A stretch of 37,758 bases of DNA from Oscillospiraceae bacterium (lineage in GTDB: Bacteria > Bacillota > Clostridia > Oscillospirales > JAAYXM01), in assembly GCA_017559985.1 (NCBI GenBank), contig JAFYPW010000015.1:1-37758 (forward strand), given 5' to 3'. Position 1 is the stretch's first letter, and the number at the start of each line of letters is the position of its first letter. The notes beneath the pieces were generated by a model, which saw only the letters and a program-made list of their open reading frames with translations, was not told the origin of the DNA and did not search any database. Positions 8,053 through 18,563 of this stretch are shown here, one piece after another. The position numbers and the translations under genes were made by a program.

Positions 8053-8499
8053 ATGAAGGTAATTTTGAATGCAGATGTAAAAGGTCAGGGAAAGAAAGGG
8101 CAGATTGTCAATGTGTCCGACGGATATGCAAGAAACTTCCTCTTCCCGAAGAACCTTGCAAAGGAAGCAACAGCAGATAATCTGAATGCGGCAAAAATAA
8201 AGGAAGAGGCAGACCTTGCGCGTATCGCACGCGAAAAGGAAGCGGCAAAACAGCTTGCCGCAAAGCTTAAAACACTTAAAGTTGAAGTCTCTGCAAAAGC
8301 GGGCGCGGGCGGAAGGCTTTTCGGTTCGGTAACAGCAAGCGACATTGCAGACGCGCTCAAAACACAGCACAAGATAGAGATTGACAGACACAAGATTGTT
8401 CTTGAAGACAATATCAAGCAGTTCGGAACATACACGGTAAAGGTTAAGCTTTATAACGAAGTCAGCGGCGAAATGAGCGTCGTTGTAAAAGAAGCCTAA
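8053..8499 (+). CDS. rplI: 50S ribosomal protein bL9
   Basis: Large-subunit ribosomal protein at the base of the L1 stalk. The 148 residues match the usual length. The N-terminal domain begins [16 protein letters not shown] and continues with the signature [15 protein letters not shown] long charged connecting helix (about 45-75) leads to the C-terminal RNA-binding domain with [14 protein letters not shown] precedes the ATG by 6 bases. The gene lies 12 bases after gdpP and 31 before dnaB, within the same operon. Confidence 0.97.
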   Translation: MKVILNADVKGQGKKGQIVNVSDGYARNFLFPKNLAKEATADNLNAAKIKEEADLARIAREKEAAKQLAAKLKTLKVEVSAKAGAGGRLFGSVTASDIADALKTQHKIEIDRHKIVLEDNIKQFGTYTVKVKLYNEVSGEMSVVVKEA

Positions 8500-8530
8500 A
8501 AAGTTTAAAAGTCAGGGGAGAGGATACACG

Positions 8531-9844
8531 ATGGACGAGCTTATCGGGGCAAGGCTTCCGCATAATGTTGAGGCGGAGCAGTCGGTGCTCGGCTCAATGC
8601 TTTTAGACCCGCACTGCGTTCCTGAGGTTGTTGAACACCTGCGGGCAGAGGATTTTTATATATCACAGAACAGGGCAATATTTGAGGCGATTCAGAGTAT
8701 GTTTACGCTCAATGAAACGATTGACCCGGTAACTGTCATAAACAAGCTCACCGTGCGCGGCACACTCGAAGCTGCGGGCGGGCGTTCGTATATTCTCAAA
8801 TTGCTTGACATCACGCCTACTGCCGCAAATGTGGCACAGTATATAAAGATTGTGCGCGACAAGGCGCTTTTGCGCGTGCTTGACGAAACGACGGCGGAAA
8901 TCCACGATGTTATAATTTCCGGCGAGGGCGAGGCAGACGAGGTCGTCGAGCTTGCAGAGCAGAAAATCTATGAGATAAGAAGTGAAAAGAAAAGCAAGGG
9001 AATATCGCCCATCCGCGATGTTCTTGAAAATACATACGCCCATCTCGGAACACTTGCGAAAAATCGCGGAAAACTTCCCGGAACGCCGACGGGCTTTTCA
9101 ACCGTTGACTCTTTCCTCACGGGGCTTAATGATTCCGACCTTTGTATATTAGCAGCAAACACCGGCGTCGGTAAGACGAGCTTTGCTCTCAATATCTGCA
9201 CGAATGCTGCCAAGATGAGCGGGAAAGCGGTCGTCGTATTCTCGCTTGAAATGTCAAACGAGCAGCTCGCTCTCCGCCTTATTTCGGGTGAGGCGCTCGT
9301 AGACTCAAAAAAACTGCGCACAGGGCTTCTCAGTGATGAGGAGTGGGTAGCGATTGCACACGCATCCGAAACCCTTGCAAAGACGAAGATATACCTTGCC
9401 GACGCTACGGGAATAACCGTAAGTGAGATGAAGGCAAAATGCAGAAGACTTGGCGAGGATATAGGGCTTGTAATAATAGACTATCTCCAGCTTGTTTCTT
9501 CGGGCGTTCGCTCAGACAGCCGCGCAAACGAGGTTGCGGCAATTTCGCGCGCTCTTAAAATTATGGCAAAGGATCTGAACGTTCCGATACTCTGCCTTTC
9601 ACAGCTTTCGCGAAACAGCGATAAGCAGGAGCGCCGCCCGCGTCTCTCAGACCTTCGCGAATCGGGTGCTATTGAGCAGGATGCAGACGTGGTAATGATA
9701 CTTTATCGCGAAAATCCGGAAACACCGGAAACCGTAAAGTTGTTGATAGAAAAGAACCGTCACGGCAGCACGGGCGACATTGATCTGCACTGGGACGGCA
9801 AGTACACGAAGTTTACTTCGATTGATAATTCGTATGCTTACTAA
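8531..9844 (+). CDS. dnaB: Replicative DNA helicase DnaB
   Basis: Hexameric helicase (named DnaC in Bacillus subtilis) that unwinds the replication fork. Residues 1-105 form the N-terminal domain (LPHNVEAEQSVLGSMLLD). A linker helix covers about 110-155. The RecA-like ATPase has Walker A AANTGVGKTS at 208-217, Walker B LVIIDYLQL near 315, and the C-terminal SDLRESGAIEQDADVV with the arginine-finger region after it. The P-loop reads NTGVGKT instead of the common RPGMGKT, a small variation that keeps the essential GKT. The 437-residue length is normal. The start is ATG, with a GGGGAGAGG ribosome site. Its last 11 bases overlap the tilS start. Confidence 0.96.
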   Translation: MDELIGARLPHNVEAEQSVLGSMLLDPHCVPEVVEHLRAEDFYISQNRAIFEAIQSMFTLNETIDPVTVINKLTVRGTLEAAGGRSYILKLLDITPTAANVAQYIKIVRDKALLRVLDETTAEIHDVIISGEGEADEVVELAEQKIYEIRSEKKSKGISPIRDVLENTYAHLGTLAKNRGKLPGTPTGFSTVDSFLTGLNDSDLCILAANTGVGKTSFALNICTNAAKMSGKAVVVFSLEMSNEQLALRLISGEALVDSKKLRTGLLSDEEWVAIAHASETLAKTKIYLADATGITVSEMKAKCRRLGEDIGLVIIDYLQLVSSGVRSDSRANEVAAISRALKIMAKDLNVPILCLSQLSRNSDKQERRPRLSDLRESGAIEQDADVVMILYRENPETPETVKLLIEKNRHGSTGDIDLHWDGKYTKFTSIDNSYAY

Positions 9845-11186
9845 AATTTCAGAGAATATAAAACAGAATAATTTGATAGAGCCGGGAGAGCGCGTGCTTT
9901 GTGCGTTTTCCGGAGGCGTTGATTCCTCGGTTATGCTTGATATGATGGTGAAGCTTTCCGGAGAGCTTGGAATAACCGTTTGCGCGGCACACCTAAACCA
10001 TATGCTCCGCGGGAAAGATGCCGACCGCGACGAGGAGTTTGCAAGAAGGCGCTGTGAGGAATACGGAATAGAGTTTATCTCCGGGCGACGCGATGTCGCC
10101 GCTTATGCAAAGGAAAAAGGAGAGTCGACAGAGCTTGCGGCAAGAAATGTGCGCTATGATTTTCTGGAAAGTGCCGCAAGAACACTTTTCGCAACAAAGA
10201 TTGCGACGGCACACAATGCAAACGATAACCTTGAAACAATCCTTATGAATCTTGCGCGCGGAACCGGTATTGACGGTCTTTGCGGAATCCCGCACCGTCG
10301 CGGGAACATAATACGCCCGATACTTTCGCTTTCGCGTGAGGAGATAGAAAAATACGCGGAAGAAAACAACATAGAATACTGTCTTGACAAAACAAACGAG
10401 GATACGGCGTATTCAAGAAACAGACTGCGCCGCGACGCGATTCCTGCGCTGATTGCCACGAATCCTGCGGCGGTTGAGAATGCCTACCGTGCATCGCGTC
10501 ATCTGCGACATACGGCGTATATTTCAAAACGTGCGGCATATTTCCGCGCAAAGGATTTAGAGCTTCCGGAAAATGCGTGTCAGAGAGAAGGTCTTTCCGA
10601 TACTTCTCCGGCACTTATGGCGGAGGTGTGCGAATATTTTGCAAAAAACGCGATGGAGGACGTGAGATACTCCCTCTCTTCGCGGCATATTGATGCAATC
10701 GCAGAACTTGCAAAAAGCAACAGGGCATCGGGAGAGGTATCTCTTCCGCACGGGCTTATCTGCCGCTGTGAGTACGACAGAATCGTTTTCGAAAAAAGAG
10801 GAGAAGTTCACAAGCCTTCCGAAAAGAAGCTTTCAATCGGAGAAAACTTCTGGGGTACATACAGAATAATTATTACAAAATTTGAAGAAAACGGAAAAAT
10901 TAATAATTCATTCAATACTTTCCTTGTTCCGTGTGATAAAATAGAAAGTGGTCTTACGGTCAGAAGCCGTATGACGGGCGATTCCATAAAGCTTTCGAAG
11001 AGACCGGGAAAGACACTCAAAAAGCTTTTTGTCGACGAAAAGATACCGAAAGGTGAGCGCGATACGCTCCCGGTTTTTTCCGACGGTGAAAACGTCCTCT
11101 TTGTCTACGGCTTTGGTGCTGACGAGGAAAACTGCAGGATTGATGATTTGGAGAATACATTAAAGATAGAAATAATAAGAATTTGA
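9834..11186 (+). CDS. tilS: tRNA(Ile)-lysidine synthetase TilS
   Basis: Cytosolic ATP-dependent enzyme that converts C34 of the CAU-anticodon tRNA-Ile to lysidine, which switches its charging and decoding to isoleucine/AUA. The PP-loop motif is CAFSGGVDSS (SGGVDS at 26-31). Further signatures are HLNHMLRG, LAARNVRYDFL, HNANDNLETILMNLARGTG and DKTNEDTAYSRNRLRRDAIP. A C-terminal TilS substrate-binding domain occupies about the last 80 residues (MTGDSIKL..GKTLKKLFVDEKIP). The ATG at 9834 inside the dnaB end is chosen because homology starts there; an in-frame upstream start at 9780 would lie deep inside dnaB. No clear ribosome site precedes it, so translation is probably coupled to dnaB termination. 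The protein has 450 residues. Confidence 0.93.
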   Translation: MLTKISENIKQNNLIEPGERVLCAFSGGVDSSVMLDMMVKLSGELGITVCAAHLNHMLRGKDADRDEEFARRRCEEYGIEFISGRRDVAAYAKEKGESTELAARNVRYDFLESAARTLFATKIATAHNANDNLETILMNLARGTGIDGLCGIPHRRGNIIRPILSLSREEIEKYAEENNIEYCLDKTNEDTAYSRNRLRRDAIPALIATNPAAVENAYRASRHLRHTAYISKRAAYFRAKDLELPENACQREGLSDTSPALMAEVCEYFAKNAMEDVRYSLSSRHIDAIAELAKSNRASGEVSLPHGLICRCEYDRIVFEKRGEVHKPSEKKLSIGENFWGTYRIIITKFEENGKINNSFNTFLVPCDKIESGLTVRSRMTGDSIKLSKRPGKTLKKLFVDEKIPKGERDTLPVFSDGENVLFVYGFGADEENCRIDDLENTLKIEIIRI

Positions 11187-11198
11187 GGTGCGGGGATT

Positions 11199-11738
11199 AT
11201 GAAAAACGATGTAGAGCGTATTTTGCTTACAAAAGAACAAATTGACGAAAAAGTGAAATCTTTGGCAAAAGAGATCAAGGGTGCATACAAGGACAAAAAT
11301 CCGCTTATATTATGTATATTGAAAGGCTCGTTCATTTTCACGTCTGACCTTGTGCGCGCGCTTGATTTTCCGTGCGAGGTTGATTTTATGCAGGTTTCAA
11401 GCTATGGCTCGGGTGCAGTAACGACGGGTGAGCTTGTAATAAAGAAAGACTGCTCAACTCCGCTTTTTGGCCGTGATGTTATCGTTGTTGAAGATATTCT
11501 CGATACGGGAGTAACTCTTTCAAAGCTTATGCCGACGTTGATTGAGCGCGGCGCAAATTCCGTTGCGCTGTGTGTTCTGCTCAACAAACCGGAACGCCGC
11601 ACAGTTGAGGTAAATGCAGACTATATCGGCTTTGACATAGAAAACGAGTTTGTCGTAGGCTACGGTCTTGATTATGCTGAAAAATACAGAAACCTTCCGT
11701 ATGTAGGTATCTTAAAACGCGAAATTTACGAAAAATAA
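11199..11738 (+). CDS. hpt: Hypoxanthine-guanine phosphoribosyltransferase
   Basis: Cytosolic purine salvage enzyme joining hypoxanthine or guanine to PRPP. The 179 residues carry the PRPP-binding signature VVEDILDTGVTLSKL (about 97-110), the flexible-loop region SSYGSGAVTTGE (about 67-78), and the purine-contact segment YIGFDIENEFVVGYGLDYAEKYR. Both length and order (tilS-hpt-ftsH) match the conserved Firmicutes arrangement. The gap to tilS is 12 bases, with GAGGTGCGGGG before the ATG. Confidence 0.96.
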   Translation: MKNDVERILLTKEQIDEKVKSLAKEIKGAYKDKNPLILCILKGSFIFTSDLVRALDFPCEVDFMQVSSYGSGAVTTGELVIKKDCSTPLFGRDVIVVEDILDTGVTLSKLMPTLIERGANSVALCVLLNKPERRTVEVNADYIGFDIENEFVVGYGLDYAEKYRNLPYVGILKREIYEK

Positions 11739-11756
11739 GTTAAGGAAGTGACATCT

Positions 11757-13655
11757 TTGAAGAAAAACAACACGCGCGATATTTTGCTGTTTCTTCTCAT
11801 AATAGTAATACTTATATCGCTTGCATCTGTCTTGTTTGAGGGAGATGCGGAAAAGAAAGTGACATATGCCGAGGTTGTCCGCCATATAGAGGCGGAGAAC
11901 GTTGAACGGTACGTAATAGACGGCGGAATACTGACGATGCAGCTTAAACGCCCGAATGAGAACGGCAAGGAGATTATCACGTTTGACCTTACCGACCCTC
12001 AGGTCCGTGCTGATTTTAGGCTTGATGTCGGAGAGCTTCTGCGCGAACAGCGCTCACGCGGCATAATTACGGATGATGACAGAATGCCCGAGGCGGGAAC
12101 TCCGTGGTGGATGGTAATTCTTCCGTACGTTCTCGTGTTTGTCGTGATCGGCGCGATGTGGTTCTTCCTTTACAGCAAGGCGGACGGCGGCGCAAGCAAG
12201 ACGATGCGCTTCGGAAAGGCAAGAACAAAGCTTGGGAGCGACGAGAAGAAGAAGGTAACCTTTGCCGATGTTGCAGGTGCAGAGGAGGAAAAGCTTGAGC
12301 TCCTTGAAATCGTCGATTTCTTAAAAGACCCGAAAAAGTTTACCGATATAGGCGCGAGAATCCCGAAAGGCGTCCTCCTCGTCGGACCTCCGGGAACAGG
12401 TAAAACATATATCGCAAAGGCTGTTGCGGGCGAGGCGGGAGTGCCGTTTCTCTCAATCTCCGGCTCTGATTTCGTAGAGCTTTATGTCGGTGTCGGTGCA
12501 TCACGCGTGCGCGACCTTTTCGAGCAGGCGAAGAAGGTTGCCCCGGCAATCATCTTTATAGACGAAATTGATGCCGTCGGCCGTCACCGCGGCGCAGGCT
12601 ATGGCGGCGGACACGATGAGCGCGAGCAGACATTAAACCAGCTCCTCGTCGAGATGGACGGTTTTGGAAACAACGAAGGCGTAATCATTATTGCAGCTAC
12701 AAACCGCCCGGATATCCTTGACCCGGCGCTTATGCGCCCCGGCCGCTTTGACCGTCAGGTCTATGTCGGGCTTCCCGATATGCGTGACCGCGAAAAGGTT
12801 CTTGAAATCCACGCGCGAAAGAAGAAACTTGCAGCTGATGTAAGCCTTCGCACAGTCGCAAAATCCACAAGCGGATTTACTCCGGCAGACCTTGAAAATC
12901 TTCTTAACGAGGCGGCACTTCTTGCTGCCCGCAGGGGCGAGAAGTGCCTTACACAGGAAGATATTGAAAAGTCAATGCTCAAAATAATTGCAGGCCCGGC
13001 AAAGAATAACCGCGTAAGAAACGAGCACGAAAACAAGCTTGTCGCATACCACGAGGCAGGCCACGCTCTTGCGATGAAGTTCTTGCCGACACAGGACCCC
13101 GTACACCATATATCAATCATACCTCGCGGTATGGCAAACGGATATACAATCTCGCTTCCGCGTGAGGATGTATACACAAAGTCCAAAACCGCGATGAACG
13201 AAGAGATTGTATCTCTGCTTGGCGGACGCGTTGCCGAGAAGCTTGTGCTTGACGACATTTCAACAGGTGCTTCAAACGACATTCAGCGCGCATCGCATAT
13301 TGCACGCGATATGGTTACAAAGTACGGTATGAGCGACCGCCTCGGCCCGATAAGCTATGCTTCTGAGAACGAAGAGGTGTTCCTTGGTCGCGATTTTGCT
13401 TCAAAGCGCGCATATTCCGAAGAAATAGCGGGAGTTATCGACGAAGAGGTCCGCAGCATCATTGACGGCGCATACAAAAAGTGTGAGAAGATCTTAAACG
13501 ATAATATGGATAAGCTTCACGAGGTTGCAAACTTCCTCCTTGAAAAGGAGACGATGGAAGCAGAAGACTTCTACGCTCTGTTCGGTGAAACGGTCCCAGA
13601 ACGCGAGGAAAAAAAGGAAGAAGCTGAAAAGCCGGAAGAAAAAAACGAAGAATAA
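11757..13655 (+). CDS. ftsH: ATP-dependent zinc metalloprotease FtsH
   Basis: Membrane-anchored hexameric AAA+ protease for quality control of membrane and regulatory proteins. Membrane helix 1 covers about residues 8-26 and helix 2 about 117-139, with the external loop between them. The AAA domain has Walker A GPPGTGKT near 210-217, Walker B IIFIDEID and the second region of homology [21 protein letters not shown]. The zinc site is HEAGH at about 432-436, with the third ligand expected in [11 protein letters not shown]. The tail is strongly charged (many Glu and Lys). A GTG at 11748 overlaps the AAGGAAG ribosome site, so the TTG at 11757, 8 bases after it, is the better start (632 residues). 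It is the last gene of the operon, followed by a hairpin. Confidence 0.96.
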   Translation: MKKNNTRDILLFLLIIVILISLASVLFEGDAEKKVTYAEVVRHIEAENVERYVIDGGILTMQLKRPNENGKEIITFDLTDPQVRADFRLDVGELLREQRSRGIITDDDRMPEAGTPWWMVILPYVLVFVVIGAMWFFLYSKADGGASKTMRFGKARTKLGSDEKKKVTFADVAGAEEEKLELLEIVDFLKDPKKFTDIGARIPKGVLLVGPPGTGKTYIAKAVAGEAGVPFLSISGSDFVELYVGVGASRVRDLFEQAKKVAPAIIFIDEIDAVGRHRGAGYGGGHDEREQTLNQLLVEMDGFGNNEGVIIIAATNRPDILDPALMRPGRFDRQVYVGLPDMRDREKVLEIHARKKKLAADVSLRTVAKSTSGFTPADLENLLNEAALLAARRGEKCLTQEDIEKSMLKIIAGPAKNNRVRNEHENKLVAYHEAGHALAMKFLPTQDPVHHISIIPRGMANGYTISLPREDVYTKSKTAMNEEIVSLLGGRVAEKLVLDDISTGASNDIQRASHIARDMVTKYGMSDRLGPISYASENEEVFLGRDFASKRAYSEEIAGVIDEEVRSIIDGAYKKCEKILNDNMDKLHEVANFLLEKETMEAEDFYALFGETVPEREEKKEEAEKPEEKNEE

Positions 13656-13659
13656 AAAT

Positions 13660-13696
13660 AAAAACACACATCTGAAATTTTAAGATGTGTGTTTTT
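13660..13696. terminator. Bidirectional terminator between ftsH and uvrA
   Basis: Arms AAAAACACACATCT and AGATGTGTGTTTTT form a 14-bp stem with a 9-base loop, with A- and T-rich edges. It ends the ftsH operon on the plus strand and can also serve uvrA on the minus strand, whose stop is at 13700. Confidence 0.85.
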
Positions 13697-13699
13697 TAT

Positions 13700-16525
13700 T
13701 TAAAGTATTTTTCTGAGGTACTGCCCGGTATATGAGTTTTCGCACTTTGCGACCTCTTCCGGCGTTCCTTCGCAGACAATCATGCCGCCGGCGTCGCCGC
13801 CCTCCGGACCGAGGTCAATGACGTGGTCTGCCGTTTTTATAACATCAAGATTGTGCTCAATAACAACAACAGTATTTCCTGCATCAGTGAGGAGAGAAAG
13901 CATCTCAATAAGCTTGTGAACGTCTGCAATGTGAAGTCCTGTTGTCGGCTCGTCGAGAATATAAATCGTCTTTCCCGTGCTCCTGCGCGAAAGCTCCGTT
14001 GCAAGTTTTACGCGCTGTGCCTCGCCGCCCGAGAGCGTAGTTGAAGCCTGACCGAGCTTTATATAGCCAAGGCCTACATCGTTTAATGTTTTTATCTTGT
14101 TTGCAATTTTAGGGATATGACGGAAGAATTCATATGCTTCTTCGCAGGTCATATCAAGAACATCAAAAATGTTTTTCCCCTTGTATTTAACTTCGAGAGT
14201 CTCGCGGTTATAGCGCATACCGTGGCACACATCGCAGGTTACATAGATGTCCGGCAGAAAGTGCATTTCAATCTTGTTAACACCGTCACCGGCACACGCT
14301 TCGCACCTGCCGCCCTTTACGTTAAAGGAAAAACGGCCTGCGGTATATCCGCGCATCTTCGCGTCGGGGCTCATGGCAAAGAGCGTTCTGATGTCGTTGA
14401 ATACGCCCGTGTATGTCGCGGGGTTTGACCGCGGCGTGCGCCCGATGGGCGACTGGTCGATGTCTATAATCTTGTCGAGATGCTCAATACCGCGGAATTC
14501 GTCAAACTTTCCGGGGTGTGTTTTTGCACCGTTAAGAGTTGATGCGAGGTATTTATACAATATCTCGTTTGTGAGCGAGCTTTTGCCCGAGCCGGAAACG
14601 CCTGTTATGCAGGTGAACTTTCCGAGCGGGATTTTAACATCAATATTTTTGAGGTTGTTCTCCCTTGCACCGCGTATTTCAATAAACTTTCCGTTTCCCT
14701 CCCGCCTTTTTTGCGGAACGGGGATTTTCTTTTTCCCGGAGAGGTATTGCCCGGTTATGGAGCGCGGCTCGGCTGTTATGTCAGAGACTGTTCCGCATGC
14801 GACAATCTCTCCGCCGTGTACTCCCGCGCCGGGGCCGACATCAATTATGTGGTCAGCTTCGCGCATAGTGTCCTCGTCGTGCTCGACGACGATAAGAGTG
14901 TTTCCGAGGTCACGAAGCTTTTTGAGCGTTGCAAGAAGCTTTGAGTTGTCCCTCTGATGAAGACCTATGGACGGCTCATCGAGAATGTAGAGAACGCCCA
15001 TGAGAGATGAGCCTATCTGTGTGGCAAGGCGGATTCTCTGGCTTTCTCCGCCCGAGAGCGTGCCCGCGCTTCGGGAGAGCGTGAGATAAGAAAGGCCGAC
15101 ACTCTGCAAAAAGCCGAGGCGCGCTTTTATCTCACGGAGAATAAGCTCCGCAATCTTTTGCTCGCGCTCAGAAAGCTCATTTTCAACATTGTTTATAAAG
15201 CTAAGCGCATCGCCTACCGACATATCGCACATCTCGGCGATGTTTATCCCACCGACCGTAACTGCAAGTGCCTCACGGCGAAGTCTTTTGCCACCGCAGG
15301 CTTCACACGGAGTGTTTATCATACACTCCTCAATCTCCGCCTTTGAATATTCGCTTGCAGTTTCGTGGTATCTGCGCTCTAAGTTTGCAACAAGACCTTC
15401 CCACGCTTGAGTATAATCTCCGCGTCCGTAGGACTTTTCGTAATGCAGCGGAATTTTTTCTTTTCCCGTGCCGTATAAAAGCGCGTTATACGCAGTTTCG
15501 GGAATGTCGCGGACGGGTGTGTTGAGGTCAAAGCCGTAATGCTTTGCAAGTCCGTCATAATACATTCTTGAAATTGAGCCGGGGACAGGGTTTCCCCAGC
15601 CTGAGGCGTGTATCGCACCGTCGAGGATTGACTTTGTCTTGTCCGGAATAATCGAGTCGGGGTCAACCCTTAAAAGCATACCGAGACCTGAACAGTCCGG
15701 GCATGCGCCGTGCGGGTTATTAAACGAGAACATTCGCGGCGTAAGCTCCTCGATGCTTATTCCGCAGTCATCACAGGCATAGTTCTGCGAAAAGGTAAGC
15801 TCTTCTGCGCCGATAACATCAATTACAACAAGCCCGCCCGAGAGCTTCGTTGCAGTTTCAACAGAGTCTGCAAGTCGCATCTGTATTCCGTCCTTTATGA
15901 CAAGGCGGTCAATAATGATTTCGATATTGTGCTTCTTGTTCTTTTCAAGTTTTATATCTTCTGAAAGGTCGTAGATATTGCCGTCAACCCTTGCGCGGAC
16001 ATAACCTGATTTCTTTGCGCTTTCAAGAACCTTTTCGTGTTCACCCTTGCGCCCGCGGACAACAGGAGAGAGAACCTGAAACTTTGTTCCGTGAGAAAGC
16101 TCCATAACCCTGTCGCATATCTGGTCTATTGTCTGCTGCCTGATAACCTTACCGCAGACGGGGCAATGGGGTGTGCCGACGCGCGCCCAGAGAAGACGGA
16201 GATAGTCGTAAATCTCGGTTACCGTACCTACGGTTGAGCGCGGGTTTTTCGAAGTCGTCTTCTGATCGATGGATATGGCGGGGGAAAGTCCCTCGATATA
16301 GTCAACATCCGGCTTTTCCATACGCCCTAAAAACATTCGTGCATATGATGAGAGCGACTCGACATATCTCCTCTGGCCCTCAGCGTAGATTGTATCAAAG
16401 GCGAGGCTTGATTTTCCCGAGCCGGAAAGCCCTGTAACGACAACGAGGCTGTCGCGGGGGATTTCGACATCAATATTTTTTAAGTTGTGCTCTCTTGCAC
16501 CTTTGATGTAAATTGATTTACTCAT
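13700..16525 (-). CDS. uvrA: Excinuclease ABC subunit A (UvrA)
   Basis: Damage-recognition ATPase of nucleotide excision repair, working as a dimer that loads UvrB. The 941 residues contain two ABC modules. The first Walker A is GLSGSGKSS (about 33-41) with [16 protein letters not shown]. The second is GVSGSGKSS with [15 protein letters not shown] and [10 protein letters not shown]. Zinc-finger cysteine pairs are visible: CPVC near 120, CDDC...CPDC, and CEAC...CDVC in the second half. Nothing is missing compared with typical UvrA. The ATG at 16525 follows a weak AGAGATGATGAT site, 14 bases after uvrB, so the two form an operon with uvrB first. Confidence 0.97.
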   Translation of the reverse strand: MSKSIYIKGAREHNLKNIDVEIPRDSLVVVTGLSGSGKSSLAFDTIYAEGQRRYVESLSSYARMFLGRMEKPDVDYIEGLSPAISIDQKTTSKNPRSTVGTVTEIYDYLRLLWARVGTPHCPVCGKVIRQQTIDQICDRVMELSHGTKFQVLSPVVRGRKGEHEKVLESAKKSGYVRARVDGNIYDLSEDIKLEKNKKHNIEIIIDRLVIKDGIQMRLADSVETATKLSGGLVVIDVIGAEELTFSQNYACDDCGISIEELTPRMFSFNNPHGACPDCSGLGMLLRVDPDSIIPDKTKSILDGAIHASGWGNPVPGSISRMYYDGLAKHYGFDLNTPVRDIPETAYNALLYGTGKEKIPLHYEKSYGRGDYTQAWEGLVANLERRYHETASEYSKAEIEECMINTPCEACGGKRLRREALAVTVGGINIAEMCDMSVGDALSFINNVENELSEREQKIAELILREIKARLGFLQSVGLSYLTLSRSAGTLSGGESQRIRLATQIGSSLMGVLYILDEPSIGLHQRDNSKLLATLKKLRDLGNTLIVVEHDEDTMREADHIIDVGPGAGVHGGEIVACGTVSDITAEPRSITGQYLSGKKKIPVPQKRREGNGKFIEIRGARENNLKNIDVKIPLGKFTCITGVSGSGKSSLTNEILYKYLASTLNGAKTHPGKFDEFRGIEHLDKIIDIDQSPIGRTPRSNPATYTGVFNDIRTLFAMSPDAKMRGYTAGRFSFNVKGGRCEACAGDGVNKIEMHFLPDIYVTCDVCHGMRYNRETLEVKYKGKNIFDVLDMTCEEAYEFFRHIPKIANKIKTLNDVGLGYIKLGQASTTLSGGEAQRVKLATELSRRSTGKTIYILDEPTTGLHIADVHKLIEMLSLLTDAGNTVVVIEHNLDVIKTADHVIDLGPEGGDAGGMIVCEGTPEEVAKCENSYTGQYLRKIL

Positions 16526-16539
16526 ATCATCATCTCTTT

Positions 16540-18501
16540 TTAACGTTCGTTTTGTCCGCGAAGCTCTATTATCCTGTCGCGGAGCATTGCGGCATACTCA
16601 AATTCAAGTAGCTTTGAAGCCTCGCGCATATCGCGCTCAAGCTTCTTTATCATTTCCTCGCGTTCTTTTCGCGAAAGCTTTTCGGTTCTGTTAGCGTTTG
16701 CATCCTTTGAAATTTCAAGAAGCGCGGCAACTTCTTTTTTGATAGTCTTCGGAACGATTCCGTGCTCCTTGTTGTATGCTTCCTGCAAGGTGCGGCGGCG
16801 GCGCGTTTCATCTATTGCGCGTTGCATTGAGCCGGTCACAGAGTCGGCATACATAATAACCGTTCCGTTTTCGTTTCGTGCCGCGCGGCCCATCGTCTGT
16901 ATAAGCGACGTCTCGCTTCGGAGAAAACCCTCCTTGTCCGCGTCAAGTATCGCGACAAGCGAGACTTCGGGAATATCAAGACCTTCGCGCAGAAGGTTTA
17001 TTCCGACGAGGACATCAAACACACCCAGACGGAGATCGCGTATTATCTCCATACGCTCAATGGTTTCGACGTTGTGGTGAAGATATTTCACTTTTATACC
17101 CGCGCGTTCAAGATATGCAGTGAGGTCCTCTGCCATCTTCTTTGTGAGCGTCGTCACAAGCACACGCTCTTTCTTGTCGACCCGCGCGTTTATCTCGCCG
17201 ATAAGGTCGTCAATCTGACCCTCTACCGGGCGGATTGAAACCTCGGGGTCTAAAAGTCCCGTCGGGCGGATGAGCTGCTCTGCAATCTGCGCGGAGCGCG
17301 TCCTCTCATATTCACCCGGAGTTGCGGAGACATATATGACCTGATTTATGTGGTCCTCAAATTCAGTAAAGTTTAGCGGGCGGTTGTCAAACGCGCTCGG
17401 CAGGCGGAAACCGTATTTAACGAGAGTTTCCTTTCTTGCGCGGTCACCTGCATACATACCGCGCACCTGCGGCAGTGTAACATGCGACTCGTCGACGATA
17501 AGAAGGAAATCGTCGGGGAAGTAGTCCATAAGAGTAAACGGAGCGCTGCCCGGCTCTCTGCCGCTTATAATGCGGGAGTAGTTTTCAATGCCCGTGCAAT
17601 ATCCGAGCTCCTGCATCATCTCAACATCATATTCCGTGCGCTGACGAAGCCTCTGCGCCTCTAAAAGGTTTCCGTTTTCTTCAAACTTTTTTACACAATG
17701 CTCCATCTCATCTATGATTTCATTACACGCCCGCGCCATCTTTTCGGGAGTTGAAACGTAGTGTGAGGCGGGGTAAATGGCAACATGCGAAAGCTCGCGC
17801 CGTGTCGCACCCGTAACAATGTTGATTTCCGAAATTCTGTCGACTTCGTCACCGAAGAACTCAACGCGTATGCCCGTGTCGTTTGAGTAGACCGGGAAAA
17901 TTTCAACCGTGTCCCCGCGCACACGGAACTTGTTTCGCTCAAAGGCGATGTCGTTTCGCTCATAGCGTATCTCAATAAGCTTTCGTATAACCTCGTCGCG
18001 CTCACGCGTCATACCCGGTCGGAGTGAGATTACCATACTCGAATAGTCAATGGGGTCGCCGAGACCGTAGATACACGAAACGCTGGCAACGATGATAACA
18101 TCGCGCCGTTCGCCGAGAGAAGCCGTCGCGCTGTGGCGCAGGCGGTCAATCTCCTCGTTTGTCGAGGAGTCTTTTTCTATATAAGTATCAGTGTGAGGAA
18201 TGTATGCCTCAGGCTGGTAATAGTCAAAATAGGAGACAAAATATTCAACCGCGTTTTCAGGGAAGAACGCTTTAAGCTCTGCACAGAGCTGTGCTGCAAG
18301 CGTTTTGTTGTGAGCAAGAACAAGCGTGGGCTTTTGCACACGCTCAATAATGTTTGCCATTGTAAAGGTTTTTCCCGAGCCCGTAACGCCGAGGAGCGTC
18401 TGCTCTGAAAGACCGAGCCCGACTCCGCGGGAGAGGGCATCAATCGCGGCAGGCTGGTCACCCGTCGGGCAATACTCGGAATGGATAACAAATTTGTTCA
18501 T
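16540..18501 (-). CDS. uvrB: Excinuclease ABC subunit B (UvrB)
   Basis: Helicase-like subunit of nucleotide excision repair that verifies damage and recruits UvrC. In its 653 residues are Walker A GVTGSGKT (38-45), the DNA-clamping beta-hairpin region with [12 protein letters not shown] and [25 protein letters not shown] as motif II, and the helicase C-terminal motifs [14 protein letters not shown] and QTMGRAARN. The C-terminal UVR motif is [21 protein letters not shown]. The ATG follows TTTGGAGT. It is transcribed before uvrA with 14 bases between, from its own promoter. No SOS (LexA) box of the Bacillus GAAC-N4-GTTC type was seen upstream. Confidence 0.97.
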   Translation of the reverse strand: MNKFVIHSEYCPTGDQPAAIDALSRGVGLGLSEQTLLGVTGSGKTFTMANIIERVQKPTLVLAHNKTLAAQLCAELKAFFPENAVEYFVSYFDYYQPEAYIPHTDTYIEKDSSTNEEIDRLRHSATASLGERRDVIIVASVSCIYGLGDPIDYSSMVISLRPGMTRERDEVIRKLIEIRYERNDIAFERNKFRVRGDTVEIFPVYSNDTGIRVEFFGDEVDRISEINIVTGATRRELSHVAIYPASHYVSTPEKMARACNEIIDEMEHCVKKFEENGNLLEAQRLRQRTEYDVEMMQELGYCTGIENYSRIISGREPGSAPFTLMDYFPDDFLLIVDESHVTLPQVRGMYAGDRARKETLVKYGFRLPSAFDNRPLNFTEFEDHINQVIYVSATPGEYERTRSAQIAEQLIRPTGLLDPEVSIRPVEGQIDDLIGEINARVDKKERVLVTTLTKKMAEDLTAYLERAGIKVKYLHHNVETIERMEIIRDLRLGVFDVLVGINLLREGLDIPEVSLVAILDADKEGFLRSETSLIQTMGRAARNENGTVIMYADSVTGSMQRAIDETRRRRTLQEAYNKEHGIVPKTIKKEVAALLEISKDANANRTEKLSRKEREEMIKKLERDMREASKLLEFEYAAMLRDRIIELRGQNER

Positions 18502-18531
18502 TTTTTACTCCAAAACGGTTGTATTACGGAT

Positions 18532-18560
18532 ATTTTATCACAAAAGGCGCGAAGTGTAAA
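18532..18560 (-). promoter_or_regulatory. Promoter of uvrBA
   Basis: Minus-strand TTTACA, 17-base spacer and TAAAAT, with an extended -10 TGA directly upstream. It lies in the 62-base gap behind the transporter gene. Confidence 0.65.
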
Positions 18561-18563
18561 TCG

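Noticed and set aside
14247-14957. 236-codon open frame antisense to uvrA
   Set aside because: Shadow of the uvrA coding strand; the composition is typical of antisense frames and no domain is visible.
18502-18563. LexA/SOS box upstream of uvrB
   Set aside because: No GAAC-N4-GTTC or similar dyad was found in the gap, only a promoter.
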